Positions 35,222 to 44,438 of a stretch of 64,000 bases of DNA are shown in pieces. Source of the DNA: Mesorhizobium sp. B2-4-15 (GTDB lineage Bacteria > Pseudomonadota > Alphaproteobacteria > Rhizobiales > Rhizobiaceae); assembly GCF_006658505.1 (NCBI RefSeq), contig NZ_VFUZ01000024.1, forward strand, positions 22,465 to 86,464, written 5' to 3'. Position 1 is the stretch's first letter. Each line of letters starts with the position of its first letter. The translations under genes and the position numbers were made by a program. Under the pieces are notes generated by a model. The model saw nothing but the letters and a program-made list of their open reading frames with translations, ran no database searches and was not told the origin of the DNA.

Positions 35222-37501
35222 TCAAGTGACAAGATCCTCGATCCTGATCGGCAGGTCGCGAATGCGTTTTCCCGTTGCATGATAGACCGCGCTTGCCACG
35301 GCGGCCGCGGTTCCAACATTGCCGAGCTCACCCAGTCCCTTGACACCGGCCGGATTGACCTCGTGATCGATTTCCGGAACCAGGATCACCTCCACCTCCT
35401 TGATGTCGGCGTTGACGGGGACCAGATAATCTTGCAGGTCGCGGTTGACGTAACGCGCGTGGCGCTGGTCGATCTCCGTCGCTTCATGAAGGGCCTGACC
35501 GATGCCCCAGATCATGCCGCCCATCAATTGGCTTCGGGCGGTTCGCGTGTTCATGATGCGCCCAGCGGCAAAGGCGCCGACCAGTCGTGGTACCCGAACC
35601 TCCCGCGTATGGCTGTTGACGCGAACCTCGACGAACTCCGCGCCGAAAGCATATTTTACCGAATCCTGATCCTGGTCGCCGCCGTGGAACTCCGACTCCC
35701 CGGCATAGAGTTTCTTCAGCGCCTCCGGCGAGGAACCCCGTGGCGCGAATTCCGCATATTCCTCGATCGCGCCGATCTGCATGGTCTTGAAGAGGTCCGA
35801 CAGAGCTGCCGACTTGCCATCATCGGCAACGATCTTTTCTCCTGCCATGTCGAGCTTCGCATTGCCGGAACCGGCAAGCGGACCACCCTCGCCCACGGCG
35901 GCCGCAAACAGTTTTTGACGCACCGCATCGCACGCCTTGAGAACCGCGGAGCAGACACTGGCGGTGGAGATCGAGCCTCCCGACACCGGTGCCGGCGGCA
36001 GGGCACTGTCACCCATTTCGACGCTGACCTTGTCCAAGTCGACGCCGAGGCGTTCGGCGGCCATCTGGCCGGCCACGGTGCGCACGCCGGTGCCGATTTC
36101 GTGCGAGCCGCACTGCACCCGGACCTGGCCATCCGCTGTCAAACGAATGCGGGCGGCACACGGCGCTACAGCGGTCGGGTAAATGGCGGTCGCGCATCCC
36201 ATGCCGACCAGCCAGTCCCCGTCGCGCATCGAACCTACCCTTGCCTCGCGCCTCGACCAGCCGAACGCCCTGGCGGCCTGTTCATAGCATTTGAGCAGCG
36301 ACCGGCTGGAAAAGGGCTTTCCGCCGATCGGCTCCTTCTGCGGCTCGTTGATACGTCGGAACTCGATGGGATCCATGCCAAGCGCCACCGCCATTTCGTC
36401 CATGGCGTTTTCCAGCGCATAGACATAGGGCGTCTCGGGCGGCGATCGCATGTAACCCGGCGTGTTCCGGTCGGCACGGACCAGCGAGACATGCGTCAGC
36501 ACCGAGCCATAGTTGTACATGCGGGCAGTGGCGGAGGCGCCGCCGACAACATAGGGATCGGGCCGGGACGTGACCTCCCAGCCCTCATGCGCGAATGCGG
36601 TGATGTGACCGTCCTTGCCTGCTCCGATGCGAATGCGGTGACGGGTTTCTGCCCGATAGGTCTGCGTGCCGAAAGCCTGCATGCGGCTGACCACGCAGCG
36701 CACCGGCCGACCCACACGACGAGCGGCGACCGCCACGATCGCCGTACGAGCCGTCATCGGTCCCTTGGAACCGAATGCACCGCCAACATAGGGGCTGATG
36801 ATACGCACATTGGCCGGATCGATCTTCAGCTGCCTCGCCAGTTCGATCTTCCAACCGGTGACGTTCTGGCTGGGCTCATGCACGGTGAGTTGGTCGCCCT
36901 GCCACCATGCCGTGGTTGAAAAGAGCTCGATAGGATTGTGATGTTGGGTGGGTGTCGAATATTTCTGGTCGATCTTCACTTCGGCCGAGGCATAGGCGGA
37001 ATCGAAGTCGCCGACCTTGGCGTCCTCCTTGTACATCGGGCTTTTGCCGGCGGCCGGTTCGATCTTGGTTCCCTGGGAATCGAAGCTTGCGCTCGGGTTT
37101 TCCTGCGCGTAGTCGGCCTCAATCAGCATCGCGGCTTCTTCGGCTGCCTCGAAGCTCTCGGCGATCGTCAGGGCAATGATCTGGCCATCATGGAAAACGG
37201 TCTTGTCGTGCAACGGACCGATCGAACTAGCGCCGGTATTGCCGAATTTCGGCTTTTCGATCTGATCCATGTCGCCGATGCTGACGATGTCGAGCACGCC
37301 GGGGACGGCTCGCGCCCTGTCAAGGTGAAGAGCCTGGATCGCGCCCTTGGCAATCGTGCTGGTTGCAAGCGCGGCATAGGCGACATTCCCGGCGGCAAGG
37401 TCGGCGGAATAACCGGCCTGGCCGGTCACCTTCAGACGGGCATCGATACGGGGAACCGGCTGGCCCATGTTCTCCTTCGGCGCGGGAGCGGCTTGGTTCA
37501 T
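35222..37501 (-). CDS. paoC: Molybdopterin-binding subunit of a PaoABC-type aldehyde oxidoreductase
   Basis: The 759-residue large subunit is of the xanthine dehydrogenase family. Molybdenum-cofactor blocks are seen at GGAFGSKGPMTARTAIVA, CGSHEIGTGVRTV and near the C-terminus GVKGLGELGNVGTAAAVASA, where the glutamate is the catalytic base. The start at 37501 is chosen because the 110 codons upstream read through the FAD subunit. With the two upstream genes it forms a periplasmic aldehyde-oxidising enzyme of the YagTSR/PaoABC kind. True xanthine dehydrogenase is less likely given the Tat-exported small subunit. Confidence 0.85.
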   Translation of the reverse strand: MNQAAPAPKENMGQPVPRIDARLKVTGQAGYSADLAAGNVAYAALATSTIAKGAIQALHLDRARAVPGVLDIVSIGDMDQIEKPKFGNTGASSIGPLHDKTVFHDGQIIALTIAESFEAAEEAAMLIEADYAQENPSASFDSQGTKIEPAAGKSPMYKEDAKVGDFDSAYASAEVKIDQKYSTPTQHHNPIELFSTTAWWQGDQLTVHEPSQNVTGWKIELARQLKIDPANVRIISPYVGGAFGSKGPMTARTAIVAVAARRVGRPVRCVVSRMQAFGTQTYRAETRHRIRIGAGKDGHITAFAHEGWEVTSRPDPYVVGGASATARMYNYGSVLTHVSLVRADRNTPGYMRSPPETPYVYALENAMDEMAVALGMDPIEFRRINEPQKEPIGGKPFSSRSLLKCYEQAARAFGWSRREARVGSMRDGDWLVGMGCATAIYPTAVAPCAARIRLTADGQVRVQCGSHEIGTGVRTVAGQMAAERLGVDLDKVSVEMGDSALPPAPVSGGSISTASVCSAVLKACDAVRQKLFAAAVGEGGPLAGSGNAKLDMAGEKIVADDGKSAALSDLFKTMQIGAIEEYAEFAPRGSSPEALKKLYAGESEFHGGDQDQDSVKYAFGAEFVEVRVNSHTREVRVPRLVGAFAAGRIMNTRTARSQLMGGMIWGIGQALHEATEIDQRHARYVNRDLQDYLVPVNADIKEVEVILVPEIDHEVNPAGVKGLGELGNVGTAAAVASAVYHATGKRIRDLPIRIEDLVT

Positions 37502-37503
37502 AG

Positions 37504-38526
37504 TCAGACCTTCATATCGCGTGTTTCGAGCAGCGCCCGCACCAAAGTGCGTTTGCCAAGTGGTATCTTGAACGCGTTGTATCGCCTCGGCTGCGCTTCC
37601 GCGAAAGCGGCGTCGGCGGCCGTCTCGGCCACCTCCTGATCGAGCGTTTTGCCCTGGAGCGCCTCTTCCGCGGCTTTTGCCCGCCACGGCACCGTCGCCA
37701 CGCCGCCCAGGGCTATTCGCGCATGCCTTATCATGTTGCCATCCAGATCGAGGGCGACGGCCGCCGAAGCCAAGGCGAATGCATAGGACTCGCGGTCGCG
37801 TATCTTCAGATAGTGCGAGCGGCGTGACCATGCCGCGAAAGGCACCTCGATGGCGACAATGACGTCGTCCGGCGCAAGATTTGTTTCAATGTCGGGCGTA
37901 TCACCGGGAAGACGATGAAGTTTGGCGAACTCCATTCTGCGCGCGCCGCGCTTTCCTTCGATCTCGACGGTGGCATCGAGCGCAATCAACGCCTGGGCAA
38001 AATCGCCGTGATAGGTGGCGATACAGCCATCGCTTGTGCCGAGCACGGCATGCTGGCGGTTGAACCCTTCCATTGCCGCACAGCCGGAACCTGGATCGCG
38101 CTTGTTGCAGGGCCAAGAGGTCTCGCGGAAATACTCGCATCGCGTTCGTTGCAAGACATTGCCCGCAAGGCTGGCCATATTGCGGATCTGACCGCTGGCG
38201 GCGAGTTTCAGGCTCTCGGAGAGCAGAGGGCAGATTCGCCTGACATCGTCATTGTCGGCTGCCTCACCCATTCGAACCAACGCCCCGAAGCGGATGATGC
38301 CGTCACCGATCTTGATCTGTCGCAAGGTCGGTTCTCTCAGGGCGTTCAGATCGAGCAGCCGCTTGGGCTTGGCAACGCCGAGTTTCATGTAGTCAGCAAG
38401 GTTGGTGGCGCCGGCGATGAACTGAACGTCGGCTTTCGTCGGCTGATCCTGCTGGTCAGCAAAGCGCGAGGCGACCGCAACCGCGGCGGAGACGTCGGCA
38501 GGTCTTTCGTAGACGAAGGGCCGCAT
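37504..38526 (-). CDS. paoB: FAD and [4Fe-4S] subunit of the PaoABC-type oxidoreductase
   Basis: The 340-residue medium subunit has FAD-binding segments QFIAGATNLADYMKLG and LAASGQIRNMASLAGN. An insert carries four cysteines, C130, C140, C149 and C168, in the position where E. coli PaoB holds an extra [4Fe-4S] cluster; ordinary xanthine dehydrogenase FAD subunits lack it. AGGAGG lies 7 bases before ATG 38526. It starts one base after the 2Fe-2S subunit stop and three before the large subunit. Confidence 0.87.
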   Translation of the reverse strand: MRPFVYERPADVSAAVAVASRFADQQDQPTKADVQFIAGATNLADYMKLGVAKPKRLLDLNALREPTLRQIKIGDGIIRFGALVRMGEAADNDDVRRICPLLSESLKLAASGQIRNMASLAGNVLQRTRCEYFRETSWPCNKRDPGSGCAAMEGFNRQHAVLGTSDGCIATYHGDFAQALIALDATVEIEGKRGARRMEFAKLHRLPGDTPDIETNLAPDDVIVAIEVPFAAWSRRSHYLKIRDRESYAFALASAAVALDLDGNMIRHARIALGGVATVPWRAKAAEEALQGKTLDQEVAETAADAAFAEAQPRRYNAFKIPLGKRTLVRALLETRDMKV

Positions 38527-38527
38527 G

Positions 38528-39160
38528 TCAGGACCTCCTCGTTTCGTCCCGCGCCTGGACAATGGCCGCGACGATGTTCGGATAGGCGGCGCACCGGCAA
38601 AGATTGCCGCTCATATATTCGCGGATATCATCTTCCGATCCCGCATGGCCTTCGTTGACGCAGCCGATCGCGGACATGATCTGGCCCGGCGTGCAATAGC
38701 CGCATTGGAAGGCATCATTGTCGATGAAGGCCTGTTGCATCGGATGCAGACTGCCATCGGCGGCGGCAAGCCCCTCGATGGTGGTAACGTCGCGGCCTTC
38801 GTTCATGACCGCGAAGCTTAGGCACGAGAGCACCCGTCTGCCGTCGACAAGAACAGTGCAGGCGCCGCATTGACCGTGGTCACAACCCTTCTTGGTACCA
38901 GTAAGTCCGGCATGGTCGCGCAGCGCGTCCAGCAGACTGGTGCGATTGTCGAGGGCAAAATTGTAGGACTGCCTGTTGACGCGCATCGAAACCGCCGCAA
39001 GAGCGCGCGCATTGTCCTGACCGTCGGATGGCGGCTCCTCGGCTTTCGCCGACCGGGTAATGATCGGCATTGTCGCCGCTGCAAGAACGGATCCGCTCAT
39101 GAAGCTGCGCCGGCTGAGTTTCGAAACGGTGGAGGTGCCGGTTGATATGACCTTGGGCAT
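38528..39160 (-). CDS. paoA: Tat-exported 2x[2Fe-2S] subunit of the PaoABC-type oxidoreductase
   Basis: The 210-residue small subunit begins with a twin-arginine signal (SRRSF at residues 16-20, then a hydrophobic stretch and ITRSAKA). The first cluster uses C93, C98, C101 and C113; the second uses C153, C156, C188 and C190. In PaoABC this subunit's signal carries the folded complex to the periplasm. The Shine-Dalgarno is weak. The dedicated PaoD-type chaperone is not in the window. Confidence 0.87.
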   Translation of the reverse strand: MPKVISTGTSTVSKLSRRSFMSGSVLAAATMPIITRSAKAEEPPSDGQDNARALAAVSMRVNRQSYNFALDNRTSLLDALRDHAGLTGTKKGCDHGQCGACTVLVDGRRVLSCLSFAVMNEGRDVTTIEGLAAADGSLHPMQQAFIDNDAFQCGYCTPGQIMSAIGCVNEGHAGSEDDIREYMSGNLCRCAAYPNIVAAIVQARDETRRS

Positions 39161-39317
39161 GGCTGGCTCGCGGCTGGCTTGAGTGGCCCGAACCGCCGAG
39201 ATGCCACAAGGTTCCCCCCTCACGTCTCTGTGATCGCATTCCTCTTTGACAAGTAACTCCAGCGGGAACCTCCTTCCTTCAGCGGCGGTTCTTTGCCTGA
39301 GCAGGAGGCGATTAAGT

Positions 39318-39483
39318 ATGAGCGATCGACAAACCCGCCGTGAGAACGAAGGACCGGTCTTTCCGCACAAGACGCTCGGCAAGGCGAAATCGTCCTGAGA
39401 ACCCGCACGGCCGGATCATCTTCATCGCCGGGCTGATTGGTATCGTAGCGCTGGCAATCGTGCTGCGCCTTGCGATCGGCTGA
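39318..39483 (+). pseudogene. Possible broken gene for a small single-helix membrane protein
   Basis: AGGAGG precedes an ATG at 39318 that opens MSDRQTRRENEGPVFPHKT, but the frame stops at 39398. The next frame gives an ARQGEIVLRT segment and the third frame a hydrophobic tail, IIFIAGLIGIVALAIVLRLA, ending at TGA 39483. Read together these resemble small rhizobial proteins with a polar head and one membrane helix, which would imply two frameshifts. Alternatively, a GTG at 39340 gives an intact 47-residue protein with the same tail. Confidence 0.4.
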
Positions 39484-39599
39484 GGTGCCAAGCCGCGAGG
39501 GGTCATGTCCTTTGGACAGGAACCTTTGCCAAGGCCCTTCGTTGTTTTGCGTCCGCCGCCGGCGTCGACGAAAGCCTCGGTAACCCGAAAGCTATCCCC

Positions 39600-40934
39600 T
39601 TGGACACGAAAGTTGAAAGAGCCGACCCAAAAGCTGAGCGCGTCGATGAAACGCGAGCGGCGCTCCGCCAAGCGCGGGCTCAACGACCGCGTAATAGCGG
39701 TAAGGGAGGGCCGGACGCCCCGCCGCGGGACACCGATCTGCTCGGTTTTCCCAGGCGTCATCCCTATGCGACAGCCGCCATTGCCCTTGTGCTGCTGCTG
39801 ATCGTGGCGGGAGGCGTCATCTGGTGGCTCAATGCCCGCCAATACGAATCCACGGACGATGCTTTCATAGATGCCCGCACGGTCACCGTCAGCGCCGAAA
39901 TCGCCGGGCGCATCACCGACGTGGCCGTCACCGACAATCAGCCGGTGCGCAAGGGTGATGTCCTGTTGCGCATCGACGACAGCGACTACCGCGCATCGCT
40001 CGACCAAGCCGACGCCGGCGTGGCCGCCGCGCAAGCCGACATCGCCAATGTCGCGGCCCAGATCGAGGCGCAAAACGCCAAGATCGACGCGACGCAGAAG
40101 CAGGTTGCCCAGGCGCAGGCGGCGGTCGACTTCGCCAAGGCAGAGGACCAGCGCAATCGCGAATTGCTGGCCAAGGGAACAGCGACGCAACAGCAGGCAC
40201 AGCAGGCGGCATCGACGCTGCGGCAGGACCAGGCAACGCTCGACAGCACGGTGGCGGACGTGGCCGCGGCGAAGAGCCAGGTTTCGGTTTTGCAGGCGCA
40301 GACCAAAACCAGCGAAGCCAAGCTCCGGCAGGCAGAAGCCACCCAGAACCAGGCTCGCACGGCGTTGGCACGCACCACCATAACCGCGCCTGTCGCCGGC
40401 CGGGCAACAAACATTTCAGCCGCCATCGGCACCTATACCCAGCCGGGCCAGGTGCTGATGATGTTCGTTCCCAACGAGGTTTGGGTGAAGGCGAACTTCA
40501 AGGAGACCCAACTCGACCTGATGCGGGCCGGACAGCCAGTCGACATCGACATCGACGCCTATCCCGACAAGACTTTCCATGGCCGTGTCGACAGCATCCA
40601 GGCCGGCAGCGGCACCGCCTTCAGCCTGCTGCCAGCGGAAAACGCCACCGGCAACTTCGTCAAGGTCGTGCAGCGTGTGCCGGTCAAGATCGTCTTCGAC
40701 AATGCGCCTGACGTGCTTCTGGGCCCCGGCCTTTCGGTGGTGCCGACGGCAAGGTGCGATGACCGGCGAAGCGACGCGCGGGCAAGACGAAAGCCGTTCG
40801 GCCGCCGGCGGCCGCAACCCCTGGCTCATCGCCATCGTGGTCTCCATCGCCACCTTCATGCTGGTGCTCGACACCTCCATCGCCAATGTGGCGCTGCGCA
40901 ACATCGCCGGCAGCCTGGCGGCCGGCGTGGATGA
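39600..40934 (+). CDS. emrA: EmrA-like membrane fusion protein with a frameshifted C-terminus
   Basis: The HlyD/EmrA-type adaptor has a single membrane helix (ATAAIALVLLLIVAGGVIWWL, about residues 57-77), biotinyl-lipoyl halves (ADVAVTDNQPVRKGDVLLRI-like) and a long periplasmic coiled coil. Normal homologues end shortly after GPGLSVVPT. Here one base appears missing at about 40748: restoring it would give a K-V-R ending with TGA at 40760-40762, overlapping emrB as ATGA. As written, 55 unrelated residues follow and overlap emrB by 176 bases. The TTG start has no strong binding site. Confidence 0.82.
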   Translation: MDTKVERADPKAERVDETRAALRQARAQRPRNSGKGGPDAPPRDTDLLGFPRRHPYATAAIALVLLLIVAGGVIWWLNARQYESTDDAFIDARTVTVSAEIAGRITDVAVTDNQPVRKGDVLLRIDDSDYRASLDQADAGVAAAQADIANVAAQIEAQNAKIDATQKQVAQAQAAVDFAKAEDQRNRELLAKGTATQQQAQQAASTLRQDQATLDSTVADVAAAKSQVSVLQAQTKTSEAKLRQAEATQNQARTALARTTITAPVAGRATNISAAIGTYTQPGQVLMMFVPNEVWVKANFKETQLDLMRAGQPVDIDIDAYPDKTFHGRVDSIQAGSGTAFSLLPAENATGNFVKVVQRVPVKIVFDNAPDVLLGPGLSVVPTARCDDRRSDARARRKPFGRRRPQPLAHRHRGLHRHLHAGARHLHRQCGAAQHRRQPGGRRG

Positions 40935-42357
40935 AAGCACCTGGATCATCACGACCTACCTTGTCGCCAATTCCGTCATCATTCCGGTCAGCGGCTGGCT
41001 GGCCAGCGTTGTCGGCCGCAAACGCTACTACATGTTTTGCGTCGCGACCTTCACAATCGCATCGCTGCTGTGCGGGCTGGCCCCGAATCTCGAAATGCTG
41101 ATCCTGTTCAGGATCCTGCAAGGCCTTGGCGGCGGGGGCATGGCGCCAAGCGAGCAATCCATCCTGGCCGACACCTTTCCACCTGAAAAGCGCTCGCAGG
41201 CATTCGCCCTCTACGGTATCGCCGTCATCGTCGCGCCGACGGTCGGACCGACCCTAGGCGGGTGGCTGACCGACCATTTCTCCTGGCACTGGATTTTCTT
41301 CATCAACGTGCCGTTCGGCATCCTCTCGGTGGCGCTGGTCCAGTGGTTGCTGGTTGAGCCTAAGGTGCTCGAGGACGAACGCCAGGAGAGGCTGCGCGGC
41401 GGCCTGAAGATCGACTGGGTCGGCTTCCTGCTCGTCGCCCTGGCGCTTGGCTGCCTGGAAATCTTCCTTGACGAGGGGCAGCGCAACGACTGGTTCGCAT
41501 CGACCTTCATCACCATTTTCGCCGTGATCTCGGCGATCTCGTTCCTGCTGCTCATCCCATGGGAACTGAGCCGCGACGACCCGATCGTCGACATACGGCT
41601 GCTCTTCAGCCGCCAGTTTGGCACGTCGTTCCTGGTGATGATGGCGGTCGGCGCCGTCCTGTTCTCCACCACGCAGTTGATGCCGCAGCTGCAGCAGACC
41701 GCCTTCGACTACACGGCGACGCTGTCGGGCTTGTCGATGATGCCGGGCGGCATCGCCATGCTGATGCTGATGCCGGTTTCGGGATTTGCCGCTGGTATCG
41801 TCCAGCCCAAATACCTGATCATGCTCGGCATGTCGGTGGTGGCGGTCGCCCTATGGCACATGACGTCGCTGACGCCGGACGCCAGCTTCCGTTTTTTCGC
41901 CTTCGCCCGCGTCTTCCTGATGATCGGATTGCCCTTCCTCTTCATTCCGATCTCGACCGCGTCCTATGTCGGCCTGCGGCCGCAGCAGACCAACCAGGCC
42001 TCGGCCCTGATCAACGTCGCCCGCAATATCGGCGGCAGCGTCGGCGTGTCGTTGTCCAACACCGTAATCGCTCAAAACGCGCAATTGCATCAATCCAATC
42101 TGGTCGCCCATACGGCACAATCGTCCGCGACCTATCAACAGGTTCTTCGCCAGGTGACCGACCATTTCGTCGCCCAGGGCTCGCCCTTGGTCGAAGCCAA
42201 GCAGCAAGCCATCGGCTGGATCGGCCAGCTCATCGCGCGCCAGGCGTCGCTGCTCGCCTATGTCGACGTCTTCCGTTATTGCGCGGTGGCGACGGCCTTG
42301 CTTGTTCCCCTGGCGCTTTTGCTCCGATCTCCCAAGCCGAAACCTCAAGGGCACTAG
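40759..42357 (+). CDS. emrB: EmrB/QacA-type DHA2 multidrug transporter
   Basis: The 532-residue inner-membrane drug:H+ antiporter has about 14 helices. DHA2 motifs are visible: LDTSIANVALRNIAG in helix 1, RILQGLGGGGMAPSEQSIL in motif B, and GPTLGGWLTD in motif C. It works with the EmrA adaptor and an outer-membrane channel to export drugs or signalling compounds. ATG 40759 would overlap the restored emrA stop. No regulator of the MarR or TetR type is adjacent. Confidence 0.92.
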   Translation: MTGEATRGQDESRSAAGGRNPWLIAIVVSIATFMLVLDTSIANVALRNIAGSLAAGVDESTWIITTYLVANSVIIPVSGWLASVVGRKRYYMFCVATFTIASLLCGLAPNLEMLILFRILQGLGGGGMAPSEQSILADTFPPEKRSQAFALYGIAVIVAPTVGPTLGGWLTDHFSWHWIFFINVPFGILSVALVQWLLVEPKVLEDERQERLRGGLKIDWVGFLLVALALGCLEIFLDEGQRNDWFASTFITIFAVISAISFLLLIPWELSRDDPIVDIRLLFSRQFGTSFLVMMAVGAVLFSTTQLMPQLQQTAFDYTATLSGLSMMPGGIAMLMLMPVSGFAAGIVQPKYLIMLGMSVVAVALWHMTSLTPDASFRFFAFARVFLMIGLPFLFIPISTASYVGLRPQQTNQASALINVARNIGGSVGVSLSNTVIAQNAQLHQSNLVAHTAQSSATYQQVLRQVTDHFVAQGSPLVEAKQQAIGWIGQLIARQASLLAYVDVFRYCAVATALLVPLALLLRSPKPKPQGH

Positions 42358-42377
42358 CCTGGAGGGGGCAAACAGCG

Positions 42378-42417
42378 CCGGCGGCGTAATCGGGGTGCAC
42401 CTCGATGGCGCCGCCGG
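42378..42417. terminator. Possible bidirectional hairpin between emrB and frmA
   Basis: CCGGCGGCG (42378-42386) can pair with CGCCGCCGG (42409-42417) across a 22-base loop. It lies between two convergent genes. No clear T-run follows, so the call is weak. Confidence 0.3.
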
Positions 42418-42593
42418 TTGACGCCGGGCTTGGGGAACACGCTGACCTGGCCGGGAGGCTGGAGGCCCGCGAAAAGCCTTGGCGTTCCGTGACTATGGCC
42501 GCAGGCGCCGGATTTCCTGGCTGTCCATCAGGCCGGGGCTTGAGGCAATCGTAGGGTTCGAGCCCGGTCTTGGCTGGCGGCGTGTGGCTGGCT

Positions 42594-43721
<1,128 letters not shown>

Positions 43722-43778
43722 TCTTCCTTCTCCCCAAACTTCATTTGCCAGGCCGTGCCCGGACTCTTCTGAAAATGA

Positions 43779-44435
43779 TTATGCTGCGGCCCTGGCCGGT
43801 CCTGCCGGGAACACGCCCGACATAACGGTAAATCCCTTGATGCGCTTGACGCGATCGCACCAACGGCGGATCGCCGGATAGTCCTGGCGCGGGATGCCCC
43901 CCTCCTCCGACAGGATGATGTAGGGGAAGCAGGCGATATCGGCGACGGTCGGATGACCGGCCGGGCAGATCCAGTTGCGGCCTTGCTGCTCGCCGAACCA
44001 TAGATGCTCGTCGAGGATGCGGAATAGCCGATGCGCTCCAGCGCGCGCGGCATCGATGTCGAAATCGTAGAATAGCGCATCATGCAGGCGGGCGGCGGAC
44101 GCCGTTGCGGTGATACTGTCGGCAAAAGCCAGCCACTGGCTGACTTCGCCAAGCAAGTCCGGATTGTCTCGCGGGTACCAGGTGCCGGACGGATCGTATT
44201 TCGATGCGAGATAGACCAGGATTGCCTGGGCGTCGCGCAGGATCAGTCCACCATCCTCGATGACCGGCAGTTGCCCGAGCGGATTGAGCTTCAGGAACCA
44301 TTCCGACTTGTGCTCGCGACCGGGATAGAAGTCCACCGGCACGGTCTTGTACTCAATGCCGAGGAAACTCATCAGCAGCCGCAATTTGTAGCAATTGCCA
44401 GAGAGTTCGTAGTCGTAAAGCGTGATCATCGGCAT
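43779..44435 (-). CDS. Glutathione S-transferase homologue (NdmE-like position)
   Basis: The 218-residue protein has the GST fold: an N-terminal thioredoxin-like domain (MITLYDYELSGNCYKLRLLM, with the cis-proline region LPVIEDGGLILRDAQAILVYLA) and a helical C-terminal domain. It lies 3 bases downstream of the Rieske-type reductase gene. In the caffeine system of Pseudomonas putida a GST homologue, NdmE, bridges the Rieske-less oxygenase NdmC and the reductase NdmD; the gene order here suggests the same role. An ordinary detoxifying GST is the alternative. Confidence 0.8.
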   Translation of the reverse strand: MPMITLYDYELSGNCYKLRLLMSFLGIEYKTVPVDFYPGREHKSEWFLKLNPLGQLPVIEDGGLILRDAQAILVYLASKYDPSGTWYPRDNPDLLGEVSQWLAFADSITATASAARLHDALFYDFDIDAARAGAHRLFRILDEHLWFGEQQGRNWICPAGHPTVADIACFPYIILSEEGGIPRQDYPAIRRWCDRVKRIKGFTVMSGVFPAGPARAAA

Positions 44436-44438
44436 CCC

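Noticed and set aside
35222..39160. Xanthine dehydrogenase supplying the end of a methylxanthine pathway
   Set aside because: The Tat signal and extra [4Fe-4S] cysteines point to a PaoABC-type aldehyde oxidoreductase, so it was not counted as part of the purine system.
11969..39840. Very long open frames opposite cyoB and many other genes (for example 9840-11969 plus)
   Set aside because: They are antisense shadows of GC-rich genes; their products are low-complexity and Arg/His/Glu-rich, and the other strand holds a recognised family throughout.
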